NCBI GenBank assembly: GCA_900546255.1
Contig: URCB01000098.1
Span: 1-5,188, forward strand
Source: an uncultured Eubacteriales bacterium
GTDB taxonomy: Bacteria > Bacillota > Clostridia > Oscillospirales > Oscillospiraceae
DNA: 5,188 bases
Direction of reading: 5' to 3'
Shown: positions 1-5,188 of the stretch, in pieces
How positions within the stretch are numbered: position 1 is the first letter of the stretch
How the letters are laid out: each line of letters starts with the position of its first letter
Notes under the pieces: model-generated
The model's input: only the letters and a program-made list of their open reading frames with translations
Told to the model about the DNA's origin: nothing
The model's database searches: none
Translations under genes and position numbers: made by a program

Positions 1-3
1 CCC

Positions 4-13
4 CGAGGCCTCG
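4..13. repeat. Short perfect palindrome at the left edge
   Basis: CGAGGCCTCG is a 10-bp perfect palindrome. It lies outside the part alignable with the right repeat copy. In DNA this GC-rich it may be chance. Confidence 0.3.
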
Positions 14-25
14 TAAGAGCCTGGA

Positions 26-43
26 CCACCCGAAGGGTACGCA
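26..43 (+). repeat. Movable 18-nt block, left copy
   Basis: CCACCCGAAGGGTACGCA matches the minus strand of 5023-5040 at 17 of 18 positions (G32 against A). Here it lies 5' of the 25-nt core, inside a 30-nt segment that is precisely absent between GCCTGGA and the core in the right copy. It can fold as ACCC-GAA-GGGT (28-38) or, using GGT again, as GGTAC-GCA-GTACC (36-48). Confidence 0.75.
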
Positions 44-84
44 GTACCGCACCGCTCCCCCGCCCGGGACCGGGCGGGAAACCA

Positions 85-108
85 CGCCGCAGGTCTGGAC
101 CTGCGGCG
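85..108. repeat. Near-perfect palindrome, 11-bp arms
   Basis: CGCCGCAGGTC (85-95) and GACCTGCGGCG (98-108) are exact inverted copies separated by two bases. As RNA the realistic fold is a 10-bp stem with a 4-nt loop. On the minus strand it is followed by TGGTTTCC, too weak a T run to call an intrinsic terminator. The equivalent hairpin in the right copy (5122-5141) keeps CGCAGG/CCTGCG but has a larger loop. Confidence 0.7.
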
Positions 109-122
109 GTCCTAACGGAACC

Positions 123-162
123 CCCTGCCGATCCGGCAGGGAGCCCCCCCGGCCCCGCCGGG
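123..162 (-). terminator. Tandem hairpins just downstream of hydrolase B, possible transcript end
   Basis: Seven nucleotides after the stop codon the minus strand folds as CCCGGC/GCCGGG (162-148) and then CCCTGCC/GGCAGGG (141-123). These very stable stems could protect the operon mRNA 3' end or slow polymerase. What follows is GGTTCCGTT, not a U run, so classical intrinsic termination is doubtful. Two further strong hairpins follow at 108-85 and 78-59. Confidence 0.3.
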
Positions 163-169
163 CGCGGGC

Positions 170-1114
170 CTACCGGAACCGCCCCGTGGGCGGCATCGCC
201 GCCACCGCCCGGGCGGGCCGCTGGACCCGGCGGTAGACCAGGCGCCCCTTCTCCACCCGGAGCTCCGCCAGCCCCTGGGACACCAGGTAGCGGAGGTAGA
301 CCTCACTGGCGTGCTCGAAGTAGGCCAGGGTCCGGGGGTTCTGGGTGCCCACCTGGTAGGTTTGGCAGATGGCCACGGTGAGGTCCTTGGGGGTGGTGGG
401 GCCCGTCATCAGGTCCGCCAGCTCCTCCATCCGCTGGCGGAGGAACTGGAGCTCCAGGTCGATGAAGGGGCGGATGTCCTCGTAGATCCCCTTGTGGGCC
501 ACCACGTAGCAGGCCGCCTTGGCCTCCCGCAGCTTCACCATGGAGTCCAAATACGTCTCCATGGACAGGGCATAGGGGAACTTGGCGTAGTGGAGGGTGC
601 GCCCGGTCATCATGGCGTCGGCCACGTAGAGGACGTCATCGGGGGTGCGCACGCAGATGTGGTCCACGGTGTGGCCCGGGGTGCGGAGGATGCCGAAGGT
701 GGCCCCGAAGAGGGTGACGGCCTCCTCCCCCGGGAGGATCACCCGGTCGGGCACGCAGGGGGCGGTGCCCAGCTCGGGATAGTCCGGGAAGAGGGCCATG
801 GGAAAGTTGTTGTATTGCAGCTGGAGGCCCAGGGGGGAAAAGATCTGCCCCGCCTCCCCCAGGCTCATCACCACCTGGGTGCCCCGGGTCTTTTGAAAAT
901 AGGCGTGGGAGCCCATGTGGTCGATGTGGGTGTGGCTGCCCAGGATGGCCACCGGGGTGAGGCCGGCCTCGTCCAACGTGTCCTCCAGGTCTTCCCGCTG
1001 CTCCACGGTGCCGGTGTCCAGGAGGACGCACCGGTGGTCGTCCAGTTTGTAAAGGGGGATGAGCTCCCAGCTGTCCAGGACCCAGGTGTTCCCCCGTACT
1101 TGTGTGAGTTTCAT
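170..1114 (-). CDS. MBL-fold metallo-hydrolase B, paralogue of hydrolase A
   Basis: This 314-residue metallo-beta-lactamase-fold protein has the full zinc-binding set: HTHIDH (His61, His63, Asp65, His66), His148 in RTPGH, Asp166 in VADAMM and His207 in VAHKG. These are the same residue numbers as in hydrolase A, and the two proteins align without gaps to about residue 210 (27 of the first 60 residues identical; GILRTPGH and DHIC shared). The segment between the first and second ligand groups (about 85-130) differs most, so substrates may differ. The C-terminal part (about 238-296) looks like a winged-helix tail. The last 15 or so residues are Ala/Pro/Arg-rich and have no counterpart in hydrolase A. 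GGGAGGG lies 6 nt before the ATG and 13 nt separate it from the mnmA stop, so it is the last gene of the operon. The stop codon abuts the left structured repeat. The precise reaction is not known. Confidence 0.93.
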   Translation of the reverse strand: MKLTQVRGNTWVLDSWELIPLYKLDDHRCVLLDTGTVEQREDLEDTLDEAGLTPVAILGSHTHIDHMGSHAYFQKTRGTQVVMSLGEAGQIFSPLGLQLQYNNFPMALFPDYPELGTAPCVPDRVILPGEEAVTLFGATFGILRTPGHTVDHICVRTPDDVLYVADAMMTGRTLHYAKFPYALSMETYLDSMVKLREAKAACYVVAHKGIYEDIRPFIDLELQFLRQRMEELADLMTGPTTPKDLTVAICQTYQVGTQNPRTLAYFEHASEVYLRYLVSQGLAELRVEKGRLVYRRVQRPARAVAAMPPTGRFR

Positions 1115-1120
1115 GGCGAT

Positions 1121-1127
1121 CCCTCCC
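1121..1127 (-). promoter_or_regulatory. Ribosome binding site of hydrolase B
   Basis: GGGAGGG on the minus strand sits directly after the mnmA TGA (1130-1128) and six nucleotides before the ATG at 1114. It shows the last gene begins there and not further upstream, where the same frame runs antisense-like through mnmA without any protein similarity. Confidence 0.8.
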
Positions 1128-2165
1128 TCATGGGCTGCCCAACCGGGCCGCCCCGGTGATCCAGAAGCTGCCCAGCACCGTGTCCCCCCGGTAGAGGACG
1201 GCCAGCTGCCCTGGGGTGGGGGCCCGGGCAGGGGCCAGCAGCTCCGCCCGGGGGCCGTCCGGGGTGAGAAGGAACCGGGCGGGAGTCTCGGTCTTGGAGT
1301 GGCGCAGGCGGAGGGTGACCCCCTCCCCGCTCTCCAGGGGGGCCAGGGGGTTCCATCCCTCCCCCCACACGGCGTGGGCCATGAGGTCCGTGCCGTCGGA
1401 GAGGACCACGGTGTTCTCCCCCGGCCGGATCTCCGAGACGAACAGCCGGTGCTCCGCCGGGATGCCCAGCCCCCGGCGCTGGCCGATGGTGTAGTGGTGG
1501 ATGCCCTTATGGGTGCCCAGGACTTTGCCCGCCCGGTCCACAAAGGGGCCGGGGGGCGGCACGGCGCCCCGGTCCTCCAGCCAGGCGGCGTAGTCCCCGT
1601 GGGGGATGAAGCAGATCTCCATGCTGTCCGGCTTTTCCGCCACGGGCAGGCCAAAGTCCCGGGCCAGCTGGCGGACCTGGGTCTTGGGGTAGTCCCCCAG
1701 GGGGAAGACCAGCTGCCCCAGCCAGGCCTGGGGCAGCCGGGCCAGCAGGTAGACCTGGTCGTTGGCGTGCTCCCCCCGGCAGAGGGTGGGGGCTCCGTCG
1801 GCCCCTGGGCGGATGCGGGCATAGTGCCCTGTGGCCACGAAGGGCGCCCCCACCTCCTCCGCCCGGCGGAAGAGGGCGGGGAACTTCACCGTGGGGTTGC
1901 ACCGGGCGCAGGGCAGGGGGGTGCGGCCGGCCAGGTAGTCGGCCTGGAAGGGGGCCATCACCTCCCGCTCCAATGCCCCGCGGATGTCCCCGGTGGAAAA
2001 GGGGATGCCCAGGGCCTCCGCCACGCTCTGGGCGTCCTCTCTCCCCCCCAGGCCGATGTCCAGCCAGTGGCCGTAGACGGTGTAACCCGCCTCCAGAAGG
2101 AGGCGGGCGGCCACGGCGGAGTCCACCCCGCCGGACAGGCCCAGGACCACCGCCTTAGTTCCCAT
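1128..2165 (-). CDS. mnmA: tRNA-specific 2-thiouridylase MnmA
   Basis: MnmA activates C2 of wobble U34 with ATP and transfers sulfur from a persulfide, giving s2U34 in tRNAs for Lys, Glu and Gln. The 345-residue product is slightly shorter than common 350-375-residue homologues. The PP-loop SGGVDS is at 11-16, followed by TPLPCARCNPTVKF (82-95) with the expected first catalytic cysteine at Cys89, ATGHYARI (111-118), NDQVYLL (136-141 region), and KPDSMEICFIPHGDYAAWL (178-196) with the second catalytic cysteine at Cys185. GIHHYTIGQRRGLGI (221-235) leads into the C-terminal beta-barrel region. Asn135 stands where a Lys is common (KDQSY). An extra cysteine, Cys86, sits three residues before Cys89. 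The start codon is inside the previous gene and has AAGGGGTGG just upstream, so translation is probably coupled. The stop is 13 nt before the next gene. No cysteine desulfurase is in the window. The family assignment is firm. Confidence 0.96.
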   Translation of the reverse strand: MGTKAVVLGLSGGVDSAVAARLLLEAGYTVYGHWLDIGLGGREDAQSVAEALGIPFSTGDIRGALEREVMAPFQADYLAGRTPLPCARCNPTVKFPALFRRAEEVGAPFVATGHYARIRPGADGAPTLCRGEHANDQVYLLARLPQAWLGQLVFPLGDYPKTQVRQLARDFGLPVAEKPDSMEICFIPHGDYAAWLEDRGAVPPPGPFVDRAGKVLGTHKGIHHYTIGQRRGLGIPAEHRLFVSEIRPGENTVVLSDGTDLMAHAVWGEGWNPLAPLESGEGVTLRLRHSKTETPARFLLTPDGPRAELLAPARAPTPGQLAVLYRGDTVLGSFWITGAARLGSP

Positions 2166-3069
2166 GGTTCCACCCCTTGGGGGCCACGGCGGGGGCCCCG
2201 TCCAGGTCCATGAGGGCCAGGTCCCCCCGGTCGATGAGGTACTCCAGGTAGGGGCGGATGTACCGCTCCAGGTGCATGGCCCGGGCTGGGTGGCCCACCG
2301 GCAGGTCCATGGTGGTGATGACGGCGGCGTAGAACTGGCTGTAGGTCATGGGCTCCCTCACCAGGGCGGCGCAGGCGGCCAGCTGGTTCTGGATGTGGTC
2401 GATGTTCTTCTGGGCCAGGTCCCGGACGGCGCCGTACCGCACCCCGCTGTGGCAGAAGATCCAGGCGTCGTAGGGCTGGTCTTTCAACAGCTCCTTGGTG
2501 GCCAGGTCGTCGGCCATGTCAAAGACGAAGGGGACCATGGCCTCGGCCAGCACGTCCTCGGTCATCAGGGCGTCCCCGGCAAAGCAGACGTTGTCCGGGG
2601 TGATGATGCAGATGTGGTCCGGGGCATGGCCGGGGGTGCGGAGGATGCCCAGGGGCACCCCGCAGAAGTCGATGGCCGTCTCCCCGAAGGCGATGACCCG
2701 GTCCACGGGGCAGATGAGGTTCTGCAGCCGGGGGATGGTGCGCACCATGCCCATGGTGAAGTTGAAGAGGTGGTTTTTCAGGCTCTGCTCGCACCGGACG
2801 ATGTCCGCCTCCAGCTGGGGCAGGCAGGTCTGGGCGCCGTAGGTGTCTCGGAAGTAGCGGGTGGTCTCGTGGTGGTCGTAGTGCATGTGGGTGCACACCA
2901 CCCCCACCGGGGTGAGACCGGCCTCCTGCAGGGCCGCCTCGATCCCCGGCCGCAGCTTGGTGGAGCCGGGGTCAAAGAGCAGGCAGGTCTTCTCGTCGAT
3001 CTGGTACAGGCCCACCAGCTGGGGGCCTTCCAGGATCCAGGTGTTTCCCTTGACGTTGGTTCGTTTCAT
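2155..3069 (-). CDS. MBL-fold metallo-hydrolase A (glyoxalase II/LACTB2-like), substrate unknown
   Basis: This 304-residue protein belongs to the metallo-beta-lactamase superfamily, which are zinc hydrolases. The metal-binding signature is complete: HMHYDH (His61, His63, Asp65, His66), His148 in RTPGH, Asp166 in AGDALM and His207 in FCHSG. The first 40 residues form the usual strand-rich start ([14 protein letters not shown]). The C-terminal third (about 220-285) looks helical, ending [20 protein letters not shown], which resembles the small winged-helix tail of LACTB2-like hydrolases. No signal peptide or membrane segment is seen, so it is probably cytosolic. The start is supported by AGGAG 7 nt upstream and by the ATGA overlap with the mnmG stop. 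The 3' end runs 11 nt past the mnmA start. It is paralogous to the hydrolase at 170-1114. Ligand pattern and length fit a thioesterase, glyoxalase II or nuclease-like hydrolase; the sequence does not decide which. A link to tRNA U34 modification is only inferred from the operon. Confidence 0.93.
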   Translation of the reverse strand: MKRTNVKGNTWILEGPQLVGLYQIDEKTCLLFDPGSTKLRPGIEAALQEAGLTPVGVVCTHMHYDHHETTRYFRDTYGAQTCLPQLEADIVRCEQSLKNHLFNFTMGMVRTIPRLQNLICPVDRVIAFGETAIDFCGVPLGILRTPGHAPDHICIITPDNVCFAGDALMTEDVLAEAMVPFVFDMADDLATKELLKDQPYDAWIFCHSGVRYGAVRDLAQKNIDHIQNQLAACAALVREPMTYSQFYAAVITTMDLPVGHPARAMHLERYIRPYLEYLIDRGDLALMDLDGAPAVAPKGWNHGN

Positions 3070-4988
3070 GGTTCCTCTCCTGTGGGGTCGTGGGTTTCCA
3101 GCCGTTCCAAGTGGATCATCAGGGCGGCCACGTCTGCCGGGGACACCCCGGAGATTCGGCTGGCCTGGCCCAGGCTCCGGGGGCGGAGGTTGGCCAGCTT
3201 CTGCCGGGCCTCCAGCCGCAGGCCGGTGAGGGCCTGGTAGTCCAGGTCCTCCGGCAGCAGGCGGCCCTCCAGGCGGCGCATCTCCTCCACCTGCCGCTGC
3301 TGGCGGGCGATGTATCCGGCGTACTTCAGGGAGATCTCCACCTGCTCGGTGACCGCCCGGGGCAGGGCGGGCCGGTCGGGGTCCAGGGGGGCCAGGTCGT
3401 CGTAGGTGAGTTTGGGCCGGCGGACCAGGTCCGCCAGGCGCTGGCTGTTCTTGGCGGGTGGCTCCCCCTTGGCGGCCAGCAGAGTATCCAGGGCCGGGCC
3501 GGGGGCCACGCCGGTGTGCTCCAGGCGGCTGACCTCCCGGTCCACCTGGCGGTATTTCTCCTGGACGGCCTCGTACCGTGCCCGGCTCACCAGGCCGATC
3601 TGGTAGCCGATGGGGCACAGCCGCTGGTCGGCATTGTCCTGGCGGTGGAGGAGGCGGTACTCGGTGCGGGAGGTCATCATCCGGTAGGGCTCGTTGGTGC
3701 CCTTGGTGACCAGGTCGTCGATGAGCACCCCGATGTACCCCTGGCTCCGGTCCAGGATGAGGGGGGGGCGGCCCAAAATCTTCAGGGCAGCGTTCACCCC
3801 CGCCACGAAGCCCTGGACGGCGGCCTCCTCATACCCCGAGGAGCCGTTGAACTGGCCCGCCCCGTAGAGCCCCGCCACCTTCTTGTGCTCCAGGGTGGGG
3901 TGAAGTTCCGTGGGGTCCACGCAGTCGTACTCGATGGCGTAGGCCGCCCGGGTCATCTCCGCCCGCTCCAACCCCGGGAGGGTGTGGAGCATCTGGAGCT
4001 GCACGTCCTCCGGAAGGGAGGAGGAGAAGCCCTGGATGTAGATCTCCTCCGTGTCCAGCCCCATGGGCTCCAGGAAGAGCTGGTGCCGGGGCTTGTCGGC
4101 AAACCGGACCACCTTGTCCTCGATGGAGGGGCAGTACCGGGGGCCCACCCCCTGGATCACCCCGGAGAAGAGGGGGGAGCGGTCCAGGTTGGCCCGGATG
4201 ATTTCGTGGGTCTTTTCGTTGGTATAGGTGATGTAGCAGCACACCCGGTTGGGGGGCGGAGTCTGGGTAGAGAAGGAGAAGGGTTCCGCGTCCTCGTCCC
4301 CCACCTGCTTTTCCAGCTGGGAGAAGTCGATGGACCGGGCGTTCACCCGGGGGGGCGTGCCCGTCTTAAACCGGCGGAGGGTGAGGCCCGCCTGGCGGAG
4401 GCTCTCGGTGAGGGCGTTGGCCCCGAACATCCCGTCCGGCCCGCTCCACTTGGCCACGGGGCCGAGGATGGTCTTGCCCCCCAGGTAGGTGCCGGAGCAG
4501 ATCACCACCGCCTGGGCCCGGTAGAGGGCCCCGGTGTCCGTCTGGACCCCGGTGACCTGGCTGTTCTCGGTGAGCAGGCGGGTGACCTCCCCCTGCTTCA
4601 CCCAGAGGTTTTCCTGGGTCTCCAGGGTGTGCTTCATGATCTTCTGGTATTCCCGCCGGTCGGCCTGGGCCCGGAGGGAGTGGACCGCCGGCCCCTTGCC
4701 CCGGTTGAGCACCCGGTACTGGATGCAGGCCTGGTCGGCGGCCTTGGCCATCTCCCCGCCCAGGGCGTCCAGCTCCCGGACCAGGTGGCCCTTGCCGGTG
4801 CCCCCGATGGCGGGGTTGCAGGGCATGTTGCCCACCGCGTCCAGGTTGATGGTGAAGCACAGGGTGGCCAGCCCCAGCCGGGCGCAGGCCAGGGCGGCCT
4901 CAATCCCCGCGTGGCCGGCGCCCACCACGATCACCTGGTAGGTGCCGGCCTCGTAGGCCGGGATGTCGTGCAGGGTGTGTTCGTCCAT
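3066..4988 (-). CDS. mnmG: tRNA uridine-5-carboxymethylaminomethyl(34) synthesis enzyme MnmG (GidA)
   Basis: This is the FAD-dependent subunit of the MnmE-MnmG complex, which installs the (carboxymethyl)aminomethyl group on C5 of wobble U34 in tRNAs such as Lys, Glu and Gln, in the cytoplasm. The protein has 640 residues, near the usual 620-640. The N-terminal dinucleotide-binding motif GAGHAG is at residues 23-28. Family signatures follow in order: [18 protein letters not shown] from about residue 55, [14 protein letters not shown] near 98, then [62 protein letters not shown] and a C-terminal [18 protein letters not shown]. No frameshift or missing block is visible. I chose the ATG at 4988 because AGGAGG lies 4 nt upstream and the FAD motif then starts about 22 residues in, as expected; an upstream in-frame TTG (5072) would run through hairpin DNA. 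It is first in the operon and its TGA overlaps the next ATG. MnmE is not in the window. I am very sure of the identity. Confidence 0.97.
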   Translation of the reverse strand: MDEHTLHDIPAYEAGTYQVIVVGAGHAGIEAALACARLGLATLCFTINLDAVGNMPCNPAIGGTGKGHLVRELDALGGEMAKAADQACIQYRVLNRGKGPAVHSLRAQADRREYQKIMKHTLETQENLWVKQGEVTRLLTENSQVTGVQTDTGALYRAQAVVICSGTYLGGKTILGPVAKWSGPDGMFGANALTESLRQAGLTLRRFKTGTPPRVNARSIDFSQLEKQVGDEDAEPFSFSTQTPPPNRVCCYITYTNEKTHEIIRANLDRSPLFSGVIQGVGPRYCPSIEDKVVRFADKPRHQLFLEPMGLDTEEIYIQGFSSSLPEDVQLQMLHTLPGLERAEMTRAAYAIEYDCVDPTELHPTLEHKKVAGLYGAGQFNGSSGYEEAAVQGFVAGVNAALKILGRPPLILDRSQGYIGVLIDDLVTKGTNEPYRMMTSRTEYRLLHRQDNADQRLCPIGYQIGLVSRARYEAVQEKYRQVDREVSRLEHTGVAPGPALDTLLAAKGEPPAKNSQRLADLVRRPKLTYDDLAPLDPDRPALPRAVTEQVEISLKYAGYIARQQRQVEEMRRLEGRLLPEDLDYQALTGLRLEARQKLANLRPRSLGQASRISGVSPADVAALMIHLERLETHDPTGEEP

Positions 4989-4992
4989 GGGT

Positions 4993-4998
4993 CCTCCT
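4993..4998 (-). promoter_or_regulatory. Ribosome binding site of mnmG
   Basis: On the minus strand AGGAGG lies four nucleotides before the ATG at 4988. It is the strongest Shine-Dalgarno match in the leader and fixes the mnmG start against the in-frame upstream TTG at 5072. It directly follows the small hairpin at 5002-5014, which could influence access to it. Confidence 0.85.
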
Positions 4999-5001
4999 TC
5001 T

Positions 5002-5014
5002 ATCCGTTCCGGAT
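5002..5014 (-). promoter_or_regulatory. Small hairpin just upstream of the mnmG ribosome binding site
   Basis: ATCCG and CGGAT form a 5-bp stem with a GAA loop on the minus strand, ending four nucleotides before the AGGAGG of mnmG. It could shape initiation or be chance; it is not shared with the left repeat copy. Confidence 0.35.
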
Positions 5015-5015
5015 G

Positions 5016-5038
5016 GGGTATGTGCGTACCCTTTGGGT
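5016..5038 (-). promoter_or_regulatory. Two mutually exclusive hairpins in the mnmG leader
   Basis: On the minus strand ACCC-AAA-GGGT (5038-5028) and GGGTA-(6 nt)-TACCC (5031-5016) share the same GGGT nucleotides, so only one can form at a time. The left repeat copy keeps the same choice with different loop bases. A small third hairpin, ATCCG-GAA-CGGAT (5014-5002), lies immediately before the ribosome binding site. This is the geometry of a translational switch, but the stems are short and no ligand-binding core is recognised. Confidence 0.4.
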
Positions 5039-5040
5039 GG
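5023..5040 (-). repeat. Movable 18-nt block, right copy
   Basis: CCACCCAAAGGGTACGCA on the minus strand is nearly identical to 26-43. Here it lies 3' of the core and hairpins, about 35 nt before the mnmG start codon. It takes part in the two competing hairpins listed at 5016-5038. Confidence 0.75.
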
Positions 5041-5179
5041 GCGGCTCCGAAGCTACCTTGGGGGCGCCCCAACGTGGGGCCGGGGGCCGCTGTCGTTGGC
5101 AGGTGGTCCCTTCTGGGGCCTTCGCAGGTCAGGCCCTGCGAGGTGGGTTCCCGCCCGGTCCCGGGCGGGGGATCCAGGC
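5023..5179 (-). repeat. Right copy of the structured repeat, forming the mnmG leader
   Basis: Read on the minus strand this region has GCCTGGA (5179-5173), the same 25-nt core as the left copy (5172-5148, perfect), a CGCAGG/CCTGCG hairpin (5140-5123), a weaker CTGCC-containing stretch, a GCCCCA/TGGGGC hairpin (5080-5066) and finally the 18-nt block (5040-5023). It fills nearly all of the 200 nt upstream of mnmG, and no promoter of the usual -35/-10 type is recognisable within it. It may be transcribed as part of the mnmG 5' untranslated region, or it may be a dispersed repeat that happens to lie there. The window ends 9 nt beyond GCCTGGA, so its outer boundary is not visible. Confidence 0.78.
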
Positions 5180-5188
5180 TTTCTCTAG

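Larger units (their letters stand above)
19..162 (+). repeat. Left copy of a structured GC-rich repeat element (inverted relative to the right copy)
   Basis: This stretch has no gene. Read on the plus strand it holds GCCTGGA (19-25), a 30-nt block (26-55), a 25-nt core (56-80), then a series of hairpins. Positions 56-105 match the reverse complement of 5123-5172 without gaps, with 6 differences in 50. GCCTGGA also directly precedes the core in the right copy. Hairpins: CCCGCCCG/CGGGCGGG (59-66 with 71-78), an 11-bp arm palindrome at 85-108, CCCTGCC/GGCAGGG (123-129 with 135-141) and CCCGGC/GCCGGG (148-153 with 157-162). Orientation on the plus strand is set by the asymmetric loop and block order. 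No plus-strand gene follows, so it is not the leader of anything visible here. Family unknown; the repeat relationship itself is firm. Confidence 0.8.

Noticed and set aside
19..145. Resemblance of the left element to a c-di-AMP (ydaO-type) or T-box leader
   Set aside because: A stretch such as CCGAAGGGTACG recalls parts of these RNAs, but the other conserved cores (for example the GACAGCTAAC-like or GGGTGGTACCGCG-like segments) are missing and no downstream plus-strand gene exists.
59..162. Rho-independent terminator for the operon
   Set aside because: The stems are strong, but none is followed on the minus strand by a real T run; kept only as a low-confidence possible transcript end.
311..1159. 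Long plus-strand open frame of 282 codons opposite hydrolase B
   Set aside because: It mirrors the codon structure of the real gene on the other strand, is rich in Gly/His/Val repeats typical of antisense frames in GC-rich DNA, and resembles no known protein.
170..1822. Extended 550-residue version of hydrolase B, suggesting a fusion
   Set aside because: The extra N-terminal 236 residues run out of frame through mnmA and are Ser/Pro/Arg/Gly-rich nonsense; the ATG at 1114 has a good ribosome binding site and matches the paralogue residue for residue.
1059..2213. Plus-strand open frame of 384 codons opposite mnmA
   Set aside because: mnmA on the minus strand is unmistakable over the same span; this frame is an antisense shadow lacking a convincing ribosome binding site or any domain.
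2164..3240. Plus-strand open frame of 358 codons opposite hydrolase A
   Set aside because: It is antisense to a gene with complete zinc ligands and has biased, low-information composition.
2155..3618. Extended 487-residue version of hydrolase A
   Set aside because: The extension overlaps mnmG out of frame and is Pro/Gly/Arg-rich; the ATG at 3069 is supported by its ribosome binding site and by the paralogue's start.
4989..5072. 28-residue N-terminal extension of MnmG from an upstream TTG
   Set aside because: It would translate hairpin leader DNA, lacks a ribosome binding site, and would give a non-family N-terminus; AGGAGG precedes the ATG at 4988.
4989..5188. A sigma-70 type promoter upstream of mnmG
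   Set aside because: No adequate -35/-10 pair with 16-18 nt spacing was found in this GC-rich stretch; the promoter may lie beyond the window.

Overview
The window is strongly G+C-rich bacterial DNA (about two thirds G+C by eye). It carries four genes, all on the minus strand, in the order mnmG, MBL-fold hydrolase A, mnmA, MBL-fold hydrolase B. The strong AGGAGG-type ribosome binding sites and the wording of the MnmG and MnmA proteins suggest a high-GC Clostridia relative, for example a Flavonifractor/Oscillospiraceae-like gut bacterium. That placement is an inference and not a proven assignment.

Layout, in the direction of transcription (right to left): 5188-4989 is a non-coding leader packed with hairpins. 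4988-3066 is mnmG. 3069-2155 is the first metallo-beta-lactamase-fold protein, whose start overlaps the mnmG stop as ATGA. 2165-1128 is mnmA, whose start lies 11 nt inside the preceding gene. 1114-170 is the second metallo-beta-lactamase-fold protein, 13 nt after mnmA. 169-1 is non-coding and again packed with hairpins. The overlaps and short gaps make this a tight, probably translationally coupled operon.

MnmG (working with MnmE, which is not in the window) and MnmA modify the same nucleotide, the wobble uridine U34 of tRNAs for Lys, Glu and Gln: MnmG at carbon 5, MnmA by 2-thiolation. Putting both in one operon is functionally sensible. The two hydrolases are clear paralogues with all zinc ligands at identical residue numbers. 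Their substrate is unknown, and their interleaving with the two tRNA modification genes is the main functional puzzle.

The most unusual DNA feature is a related GC-rich structured element at each end of the window, in inverted orientation (left about 19-162 read on +, right about 5179-5023 read on -). The copies share a perfect 25-nt block inside a 50-nt ungapped match with 6 differences, and a similar series of hairpins. One 18-nt block (17/18 identical) sits before the core in the left copy and after it in the right copy. This looks like a dispersed, modular repeat or structured RNA family that I cannot name. No tRNA, rRNA, CRISPR, insertion sequence or convincing intrinsic terminator was seen.
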